Assembly (NCBI GenBank): GCA_902984215.1
Contig: CADWAF010004136.1
Coordinates: forward strand, 1 to 11,763
Length of the DNA: 11,763 bases
Direction: 5' to 3'
DNA from: Willaertia magna
Taxonomy: Eukaryota; Heterolobosea; Eutetramitea; Acrasida; Naegleriidae
Shown here: piece after piece, positions 1 through 8,600 of the stretch
Layout of the letters: every line of letters starts with the position of its first letter
Numbering within the stretch: the first letter of the stretch is position 1
Notes under the pieces: generated by a model
What the model was told of the DNA's origin: nothing
Seen by the model: the letters and a program-made list of their open reading frames with translations, nothing else
Databases searched by the model: none
Position numbers and translations under genes: made by a program

Positions 1-960
1 ATTTTTTAAATAATAATAATAATAGTTTCAAAATATAAAAATGTTTACTTTTAAATTGTTTTGTTTTATGAAGATATTTTAAATTTTTAAAAAAAATTAA
101 ATCATCTGGTTCAAAGTTTAAGGTAATGTTTAATTATAAAAAATTTAAAAAATTATCTATAAACTGTCCAAAATAAAACAATAAACTAAAAGTAAAATCT
201 AAACTATTATAATGAACTTTAATTGTATAATTTTTATCTAATTTTTCTTTACTATCTTTAAAACATTTATTTATTACTATTGCAAAATAACTGTTATAAG
301 ATTTATTAATATTTTTTCTTTTTAAAGCTTCTTCTAAATAAGTTAATAACTTAATTTAAATAATTTTTAATAATTTTGATGCTTCTTTAAAAAAATATTT
401 TTTTTAATTATTCTTCCAATTTAATAGTTATTGATATTAATTTTTTTAAAATTAAATGAAAAAATTTTTAATATTGACTTTAAATATCAAAATGAATAGA
501 AGATTTTTTAATTTTATAGTATTTCTTTAATATTTTAAAAACATCTTCTCTTGTTGTTTTTAATAAAATGTTTTTAATAAAAATAATATAACATCTGTCT
601 TCAATAGGATAATAAAAAATAATATTATATCTAATAACAACAAGGGTTTTTAAAATTTATATAATATCTTTTATTGATAATTTACTTAAGTTAAAATTAT
701 ATAATTTATATTTATTACTTCTTCTTAATTCTTATCTAAACTGTTGTGAGATTAAAAGATTTTTATGTTTTTAGTGTTTAAAGTTAGTAGTTTGTTAAAC
801 TTGTTGTTTTTATTGTAAATTATTATTTTTATTTTTTTATAACAAAAAAAATGCATATTAATATATTATATAATTGTTAATATAAATATTTATTTTTATA
901 AATACCATCTGTTTCTATAAATAAAAAATTTTTATTATTCAATATTTTATTAACACATTA
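1..960 (-). pseudogene. Unidentified coding relic, minus strand, runs off the window
   Basis: Read on the minus strand, one frame carries protein-like sequence from about 960 to 345. It includes a 58-codon stretch without stops (about 665 to 490) with words such as VVIRYNIIFYYPIEDRCY and ILLKTTREDVFKILKKYY. Near 330-345 the coding-like signal moves to another frame. That frame has a further 68 open codons (including IKVHYNSLDFTFSLLFYFGQ) before one stop, then continues toward position 1. The first frame holds about a dozen TAA, one TAG and no TGA. Several stops sit in Q-rich surroundings, where CAA to TAA is a simple explanation. The upstream third is Q/K-rich. I do not recognise the family. 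The relic is divergent from the transposase relic at 1973-3919, so both may belong to one dead element. The caveat is that in DNA this AT-rich, random frames also contain mostly TAA stops. The open stretches and richer amino-acid mix are the main evidence that this was once coding. Confidence 0.4.
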
Positions 961-1430
961 TATGATTATTAATGATATAACATATATTATATATAAATAC
1001 TACCTATTTCTATATAATCTTTCATTTATCTTATTATTTTATACATTTTCTATTGTTTTATATTTTTTTAAAAGTTTAGTGATTTTTTAGTATAATATGT
1101 TATTATTTTGTTGTTTTTTTATATAATGTTATATTTTAGTTATTTTAAATAAATCATTATTTATTAAATATTGTTATCTTTTTATTTAAATTAATAAAAA
1201 TATTTAACCCTTTTTAATTCAAAATTTAATGTTCTAATTATATTATTTTGAGAATATATCAAGGTTTTTTTTGTGAATATTTAGATTTATTTGTATATAA
1301 GTTAAATAGATTTTATTAATTATATCATTTTAACAAAAGTAACAGAATTATTAATATATTTTAAAGTAAAATCTATTTTTAATTTATAACTCTACACTTT
1401 AATCGTTCTATATTGTATACATTATAATAT
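961..1430 (-). pseudogene. Possible upstream part of the same minus-strand relic
   Basis: From about 1430 down to 1195 the minus strand can be read as a broken protein with words such as IDFTLKYINNSVTFVKMI and IYSQNNIIRTLNFELKRV, interrupted by TAA codons. From 1195 to 961 the same frame continues as K/N/I-rich sequence with more stops. That could equally be chance in AT-rich DNA. Joining it to the relic at 1-960 needs one more frame change near 960. The family is unknown, and the evidence is clearly weaker than for the segment downstream of it. Confidence 0.2.
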
Positions 1431-1972
1431 TTATTAAATCAAAAATTATATAGTTTATTTTTAATAAATGTTTATTAGTTTTTGAAATAATAAAAGTTTA
1501 AAATTAATTTATTTTCTATTATTATATTTTTTGTAAATGAATTAATAAATTCTTTAATATTATATTTAATATTAAATTAATTAATGACATAATAAGATTA
1601 AATAAATTTAAAAATTAATTTATTATATTTACAAAGTTTATAAATTTTTAAATTAATTATTATTTGATTTTTTATAAAATAAATTTTTGAATAAAAATAA
1701 AAATAGATTTAAAATTATATCTTTTTAGTCTTTTAACTAAAAAAATAATAAGATAGCATTAAAAATAAGAAAAATACTTAAAATAAATTATTAATAATAC
1801 TTTTTATTCATAAATATATTTATAAATTATTATTCAATATTAAAAAATATGCTTAAGTTAATACTGTTATATTTAAATTGAATTAAATTTGCTAAAAAAA
1901 AAGGTAATTTTTTTTATTTATTTTATTTATACTTTAAAAAAAAAATATATATATATTTTTATATATTTAACA
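1431..1972. other. Gene-free, extremely AT-rich spacer between two divergent relics
   Basis: Nothing protein-like stands out on either strand. The stretch is nearly all A and T, with a run of ten A (1936-1945) followed by alternating TA to about 1955. If the flanking relics are the two genes of one element, this would be their shared upstream region. That is inference from layout only. Confidence 0.4.
1936..1955. repeat. Poly-A run followed by (TA)n
   Basis: Ten A in a row are followed by about five TA units, just before the first readable codons of the transposase relic. This simple low-complexity sequence is common in DNA of this composition. It has no clear function here. Confidence 0.6.
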
Positions 1973-3919
1973 AATTATGATAATTTTGAAACTAATGATA
2001 ATAATATTGAAATTATTGAACAAAAGTAATTTTCAATTGATAATAATTAATTAAATATAAATAATTGTGATACAAATTATAATAAATTATATAATTTTAG
2101 TACTATAAATGAAATAAATAATAATAATTATAGTAACAATAATAATAATAATAATCAAAACGAATTTAATTTTAAAATAAATAAAATTTTAAATAATTTA
2201 AATAATGTTTATAAATTTAAAGCAAAAATTGTAATTATAAAAAAATTATTTAAAAGTACTTCTGAAATAATAAATAATATTAAAAGAATTAATAATAATT
2301 ATTTAGGTTTAATAATGAAATTTTTGTTATTTTATATAAAATTTTCTATAAATAAATCAAAAATAAATAATTTAATACATCTTATTAATAATTTCTTTAG
2401 ACCCTTATTTTCAAAGAAAATAGATAATATAAATATTTTAATTAATTTATTAACATTAATTAATAATAATATAGAAAATAATTATTATTATAAAAATTAT
2501 AATTTTTTTTCAAAAAAAAAGTTTATAAAAAATGTTATTAAATTAATAATAATTTAATAATTACAAAATCTATTGTACAACATATAAAAGATATTATAAA
2601 TAATATTGAATTAAATAATTTTATTTATTTATTAAATTATTCTAAATTTAAATCAAATAATAATAATATTAATGATATATTTGATGTAATTGGATATAAA
2701 AGAATTGTAAAAAATTAATTTTTATGTAAATATAATGTTATAGAATTTACAATTTTTTTAGTAACTAATGATGGATTTTTATTTTTTAAAATAAATAAAT
2801 CCGTTTGGTCATTAATATATATTATAAATGAATTACCTTTAAATATAAAATTTAGTTATTCTTTTTTTTTATATTTTTATACGCTTTCAAATATAAATAT
2901 AAATAAATTTTTTAATTCATTTATTGAAGAACTTATAGTATTTAATAAAGGAATATTAATAAAAATTGAAGAAAAAACATTTATTTAAATAGTTAAATTA
3001 ATATAAATATGAGTAGATTTAATAGTAAAATATAAATTATTTTGTATTAATTTTTTATGTGGATATATATTATGTAATTATTGTTTATATCATGGAAAAT
3101 ATTGTTTTGATATAAAAAAAATAGTTTTTAATTTAAAATTTGAAGGTAATTTTTATTGAAAGAAATAAAAAAGATATAAAAAGTTTTATGAAAATGAATT
3201 TATATTAAAGATAATAGATAGAATAACTGATATTTTTATTTTAAATAAACTTTCTTATTTTGATTGGTCAAAAGTAAGTTTAATTAAAATTTTTATTATT
3301 TAACTTTTATAACAAATTCATATTGATTTTTTATATAATATTTTTGAAGACATATATAAGAAATTAATTAAAAGTATTTATAAAAAAAAACTTAATAATT
3401 TAACTAAAACTAAAATACAAAATTTAATAGTATCTTATTGTTTTAACAGAAATTTAAGACTGTTAAGTAATTATAAAAATTATAAAGCAAGTAATTAAAA
3501 TTTTTTATTATTATTTAATTAACAGGCTATTGAATAGTATTTATTGTTTGTTTATTTTATTGAAATATTTGAAAATATTATTTTTACTAGTGAACAATAT
3601 AGAGTATTTGTTAAAATTAATGAATTTATTAAATATATTATATTACCATTAACAAAAAAAACAATTATTCAAATTAAAAAAAAAATCTTTTTTAATAGTA
3701 AAAGCAATAGAAATTAGTTTTCTTAAAGATGAATCATTAATTACATTAACTATTCATAATATATTACATTTTGCAACGTAAAGAATTAAATGTGATATAT
3801 TTAGTAAAGATATTAATACTGAAATAATAGATTTTGAAAAAAATAAAATATTACCTTGTTTAATTGTTTTAGATAAATTAAAATTTATTTATTTAATGGA
3901 TAAATATTATTGTAAATAA
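1973..3919 (+). pseudogene. Decayed tnp2/DUF4218-type (CACTA-like) transposase
   Basis: This is a broken transposase gene read in three consecutive segments. Segment one (about 1973-2555) is N-rich with two TAA stops. Segment two (about 2563-3680) is in another frame with about eleven stops. Segment three (about 3685-3919) returns to the first frame. Segment two keeps landmarks in the order expected for transposase family tnp2 with DUF4218: DGFLFF (2770), SVW then IINELP (2821-2838), FFNSFIEEL (about 2914-2934), and a Cys-rich GYILCNYCLYHG (3061-3096) matching the family's G-x3-C-x2-C-L-x-H-x-G pattern. NYKAS (3478-3492) followed by NFLL is typical of DUF4218. The family assignment comes from recalled motifs, not from a search. 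No intact start is visible, and stops plus two frame changes rule out a functional product. Such proteins normally cut and move CACTA-type DNA elements. I could not find matching element ends. Segment three has no recognisable motif. Confidence 0.68.
2138..2155 (+). repeat. (AAT)6 microsatellite in the transposase relic
   Basis: Six perfect AAT units are in frame with segment one of the relic, where they would have coded for an asparagine run. Shorter AAT runs occur around position 10-23 and inside the Dicer gene, so trinucleotide N-runs are a general habit of this genome. Confidence 0.75.
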
Positions 3920-4528
3920 TTATAATAAAGTTAATAAAATTTTATTATTAAATAACAATAAACAGATCGTTATTTTTAATATAAAATATAAACTAATTGT
4001 TAATCTTTTTAAATAGAACGTAATCTAACAATTAAAGTATGTTTAATCAAACAAACGTCGCTTATTTATGCACAATAGAAAAAAAAACGTATTTTACTTT
4101 GTGTTTTGTTAACTTAGGTTTTTTTAAAGGCTATGTAAATCAACAACAATACAAGAAAACTGTTTATAACCAAATAATTGTATTTTTTTTGAATTGATGA
4201 ATCGGTCTTTAGAGAACTTTGCGACACTAATTGATAGACGATTGCATTGCGCCTTTTTGTTTGGCAACTCAACGTATTAATAGCTATTGGAACTAATAAA
4301 TAAAAAGAATGAATTGTGTTGAAAAAGAAACATTTAGTAGAACAAAGAGTGTTGCTTGTTGTTTTTGACTGTTTATGTGATTAATAAGAAAATTGTTGCC
4401 TTTTTGAATTATTTGTAAACCCATTGTTCTTTTTAAACTGGAACTTTGTAAAATAATTGTTTGTGACATATCATAGTTGACACCAAATGAACAGATGTTA
4501 AAACAACATTGTTTATATTCTAATTCTT
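3920..4528. other. Gene-free stretch spanning the composition boundary
   Basis: No supported gene was found. Composition changes from transposon-relic style (about a tenth GC) to ordinary style between about 3960 and 4010. The part at 4190-4320 is the most GC-containing intergenic piece and holds codon-like CG dinucleotides. The plus strand has a 27-codon ATG reading frame at about 4198-4281. The minus strand in the frame of the neighbouring gene has a 50-codon open stretch (about 4274 to 4126) beyond that gene's TAA stop. Neither resembles a known protein. No tRNA-like arms or B-box sequence were seen. It may hold the 3' untranslated region of the minus-strand gene, an old gene fragment or a noncoding RNA. 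Confidence 0.5.
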
Positions 4529-5493
4529 TTATTTTCCAAATACAGTCAACCCTTGTGCTTCATCAAAATTATTTGAATATTTAAATAATCCAAGTTGCAA
4601 CCAATGATAAAGAATATTATTTAATTCTTCTGTTGTAAATTTATTCGCACTATCATTATTAAAGTAAAGATAAATTTTTAAATCATTTAACACACTTTCA
4701 GAATATTCCTCATCAAAATTAGAATAATCTTCTTCATTAAAAGCATAATTATGTGTAAATAAATGTTTTGAATTAATAAAAATAGCTTCACATAAACTAG
4801 TGATTCCACAATAAAGATCAATCTCTTTATTAAAAACAACACAAATATAAACTGGAAATCCACAATTTGTAAAAACAGTATAGTCAATTGAAAAGTAGTG
4901 CTCTTTTTTTTTAACACCGTGAACAAATACACCCTTAATATTTCCAAAAAGAGAATTTAAATTAAAATCGTCACCATTTTCGTTAATATATTCCATAATG
5001 TCAGTGTTTAATTTATTATTTATCTTTTCAACTTCTAATATTTTGTGAGCTTGTTTAATAGCTTCAAAAAAATTTGTAACTTTATAATCGTTAATTAATT
5101 GCTGACTTTTTTCTAAACGATTTTTTCTAATATTGTAACATTTCGTATAAATTTTTAAAACGTCCATTACATCCAAAATTTCATGTTTTACGTTTTGTTT
5201 ATTTTTTCGAAAATGATTTCTTAAATACGATTTTTTCTTTTTCTTCCTTTTTGGACCATCTTCTTTTTCACTTTCATTTTACGGTTCTTTTTGTAAAGAA
5301 TAATACAGTCTTGTAAATGTTTAATTTCATTTTCTTTTAATTGAAATAAGTTTATTAAATAATTTTTTGAAAATTCAAGTGAATGAAACGCAATATTGAA
5401 ATTGGTTGAAATTAAATATGGTTTAATTACTGGCCAATCTGTGATATTGGAATAGAGTAAAATTTGTGTACAAACTAGTAAATCTAATGACAT
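4529..5493 (-). CDS. Unknown protein, possibly two exons; basic linker
   Basis: I do not recognise this gene. The best start is the ATG at 5493-5491, preceded by a run of eight A like the other genes here. The first frame runs 5493 to 5221 (about 90 residues, opening MSLDLLVCTQILLYSNITDW) and ends very lysine-rich. The second frame is open from about 5278 to the TAA at 4529 and carries about 215-250 residues, including acidic SEKEDGP, a run of basic residues that could be a nuclear localisation signal, and a C-terminal half with FGNIKGVFVHGVKK and HWLQLGLF. The two frames overlap, so one product needs an intron or a frameshift. A possible GT-AG intron is 5228-5113 (116 bases, GTATTTAAG to CGTTTAG), giving 282 residues. 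It would discard protein-like sequence, so the join is unresolved. DNA-binding or chromatin roles for the DWPVIKPYL region are too weak to claim. AATAAA overlaps the stop codon. Confidence 0.6.
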
Positions 5494-5683
5494 TTTTTTT
5501 AGCTTAAATTTAACAAGCACTGTTTAAATTCCAGTGGTCTCTAAACCATAATCCATTATGTTTTACAGTAGTAAATTGTACCCTCTTAATATTTCTGCAC
5601 GTTTTAGAATTCTAATTTAATTAAAAAAAAATAAAAAGCCAAGGTATTCATGAATGTTGGCTTCATAAAAAAGACAACAAAAA
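5494..5683. promoter_or_regulatory. Divergent promoter region between the unknown gene and Dicer
   Basis: Only 190 bases separate two start codons facing away from each other, so both genes must draw promoter elements from this stretch. It contains an A-rich tract at about 5618-5635 and an A-rich leader (ACAACAAAAA) directly before the Dicer ATG. No convincing TATA box can be singled out in such AT-rich DNA. Shared control of the two genes is possible but only inferred from spacing. Confidence 0.5.
5637..5662. promoter_or_regulatory. Imperfect 26-base palindrome upstream of Dicer
   Basis: Outer arms AGCCAA (5637-5642) and TTGGCT (5657-5662) are perfect inverted copies. Between them lies the perfect 10-base palindrome ATTCATGAAT (5646-5655), flanked by unequal spacers GGT and G. 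It ends 21 bases before the Dicer ATG. It could be a binding site for a dimeric regulator or a hairpin in the 5' untranslated region. It is notable because it contains more G and C than its surroundings. Confidence 0.45.
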
Positions 5684-8600
5684 ATGCTTAAAAACAACAA
5701 TACTAACGCAAGAAGTTATCAATTAGAACTTTTTGAACAAGCTAAACATGAAAATATAGCTGTAGTTTTAGATACCGGTACTGGTAAAACTTTAATTTCT
5801 ATTTTATTAATTCATCATGTTCTCTTTTCGGAACATTTAGAAAATAATAATATTGAAACGAATAATGAAAATTTTGAAGAAGAAAATAACGAAGAACAAA
5901 TTCAAGAAGTTGGTGACAATAATAAAGAAGAAGAAGAAAATCGAAAAGTAAAAATTAGAAAAATGAATGAAGATAAAAAAATTGTTTTTATTGCAGATAA
6001 TAGAGTATTAGTAATGCAACAAACTGAGGCTATTAAAAAAGGTTTAAAAAACTTAATTTTAGAAGACTACATGTCACATTCAAAAATTGATGAAATGGTT
6101 GGTTGTTATATGGGTGATTCTGGAATGTTAGGTGAAAAATTAGTTAAAAGTGAAAGTTTTAAACAAAAAAAAGTTATTGTAACAACAGCACAATTTTTAT
6201 ATAATTTACTTTTACATAATTTATTCCAAATGGAAAATATAAGTTTATTAATTATTGACGAATGTCATCATCTTTCAGGAGATCACCCATACCGCACGAT
6301 AATGAACCATTTCTATCATTCTTTAAAAGAAGAAAAACGTCCAAAAATATTTGGTATGACAGCTAGTGCTATAAATTTAAAGATGAATGATTTAACAGAA
6401 GATCAAGAACATAAATTATTAAAATTAAAAAGTCAATTAGAATATGATTTAGATTGTAAATTAAAAACAATTGTACCAAATTCAAAATTATATGAAGAAT
6501 TAAAAGAATATGTAAATGAACCTGAAGAGAGAGTTGAAATGTATAATTCTAATGAATTGGTTATTGATCAAGATTTTATTAAAGACCTAGAAGAAAAAGT
6601 TATTTGTGTTTGTGTTGAGAAAATGTTAATGATACCTAATGACAATAACAATAATAATAATAGTAGTTTTTTTAGTAGTATTAATAATAATATTAATAAG
6701 AATAATTATTATAATAGTCCAAGGAATCATCCAAAATTTAGAACGTTTGTTTCTAAATTAAGAGATGATGTATTAGAACTTTATAATGATTTTGGTAGTT
6801 GGTCAATTGTTGAATTTTTTAATTATTTATTAGATTCAATTGCTAAAAAGTCATTAGGCATGTCATTACCTATTAATGAAGAAGAAGACAATGAATTGTT
6901 AAATGAAATTTTTGATTCATACAATGAGAAGGATTGTCAATTAGTTATTGATAATAGTAAATTAAAAGAAGATATTTTAAATTTAGTTACAAATCACTTT
7001 AAAAATTGTTGTAAAGTTACTTCAAAAGTAGAAATGTTATTTAACTTAATTGAAAAATATTGTATAAAGAATGATAATGAAGACTTTAGAGCATTAATAT
7101 TTTGTCAAAAAAGAATAACTGCAATCTTACTTTCACGTTATTGTGAAATGATGTATAATAAGAAAATTCAATGTGATTACTTAATTGGGCATCATGAATT
7201 TAGTTCTTCAAAGAATAATAAAATTAAAGTACAATTAGATCCAATGGGTAAGAATACAACACATGGACAACGTGAGAAGATAAAAAACTTTAGAGAAGGT
7301 AAAACTAAATGTTTATTTTGTACAAATGTTGTAGAAGAAGGTTTTGATGTACCAGAATGTAATTTAGTTATACGTTTTGATAAATTTGCTGATTATTTAC
7401 GTGGTTATATTCAATCACGTGGTAGAGCTAGAAAGAAAGATAGTGTTTATATAATGATGGTTGACATGCAAGATGATGATCAAAAAGCTTTTTGTGCACA
7501 AAGAAAACAATTACACAGGAAAATGCAAGAACTTATAAACAAAGAAACAACCCCTTTTCCTTATATAGATCTTAATCAAAACGTAAATGTAGGTGTACAA
7601 GAACCAACTTATACAACTAGTAAGGGTGCTAAGGCAACATTAGTTTCAGGTATACAATTATTAAATAGATATTGTTCTGTACTACCTTGTCTCTCAACAG
7701 ACGAGAGGAAACCGTTTTTCCATACTTTTGGTGACAGTGTTAGTGGATACACCACAAAGTTAATGATGCCACCTAATTGTCCAATTTCTAATTTATTAAT
7801 TTCAAGTGATTCTTATAATTATTTATGCCCATCGAAGGTTACTTCAAAAAGATTATCTGCTTTGAAAGCTATTGAATTATTACATCAACATGGTGAGTTA
7901 GATGATTATTTATTTCCAATATATGGTAATAATAATTCACTTGGAATAGATTATGATTTAATTGAAAAGTTTGATCCATCATTGTCATCAAAGAGAAGTG
8001 TAAAGAAGTTACCTGACATTTTTCATTGGAACTCAATTGAAGCACAAGACGAAGGAAAAGAATCAGAAGATAGTCAAAAAGTATATTTCTATGACATTTT
8101 AGTTAATGGATTACCTTCAGAATTTCAATTATTATTAACTAAAGAAATTGATAGCTCAGTAATGTCTATTTTAACATTTGACATCCCAAAAGGAGAAGAA
8201 CTAACCACATTCTCACTAAAATATAGAAATTCACACTTTTTAAACAAAGAATTAATCGAAAACTGTTTAGAATACCACGAATTTATCTTTGGAGATATTA
8301 CCCACTTAATGAAAACAAATGAACAAGAAGATAAATCAATAACGAAAGCACTTATTGACAATGCAAAATTCTGGAGATGTTTCATTCTACCAAAGAACCC
8401 AGAAGAACACTTTAAAGATGTGCCACTTTCCGATTTTTTAGATAATTTAATTATTGAACATGAAAATAAAGAAAATAGAGAAGAATTAATTAATGAAACG
8501 ATAAAAAGATATTTAATACAAACTAAATATAATAAGAAGATATATATGGCAAATAGAGTTTGTTTTGAATTAAATCCTTTATCTTCATGGGGAGATAGAA

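Noticed and set aside
2315..2557. A separate 80-residue gene on the plus strand
   Set aside because: It lies within segment one of the transposase relic and is open only between two mutations. Its I/N/K-rich product has no independent support.
4225..4229. CACTA as the terminal sequence of the tnp2-like element
   Set aside because: Five bases occur by chance, and no longer inverted repeat with the TAGTG sites upstream (772-776, 1077-1081) was seen.
4198..4281. A 27-residue plus-strand peptide starting MNRSLENF
   Set aside because: It is short, has no A-rich leader like the real genes here and resembles nothing known. Frames this long are expected by chance in this composition.
1..4528. A changed genetic code in which TAA and TAG mean glutamine
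   Set aside because: The relics and the stretch past 4529 show many TAA/TAG and few TGA, which suggests such a code. But the Dicer frame has no in-frame TAA or TAG in 1582 codons while using CAA freely. TAA is also the stop expected most often in AT-rich DNA, and the relics contain frame changes and some TGA. Decay explains it better.
4687..4947. An 86-residue minus-strand frame inside the unknown gene
   Set aside because: It overlaps the larger frame at 4529-5278 in another phase and reads as a hydrophobic shadow of AT-rich codons.
5221..5520. Start of the unknown gene at 5520
   Set aside because: That position is a GTG codon, not ATG. The first ATG in this frame is at 5493, directly after an A run as in the neighbouring genes.
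8125..8385. An 86-residue minus-strand frame opposite Dicer
   Set aside because: It is antisense to the conserved Dicer platform region and falls in the C-ending codon island, which removes stops from the opposite strand. No independent evidence for a gene.
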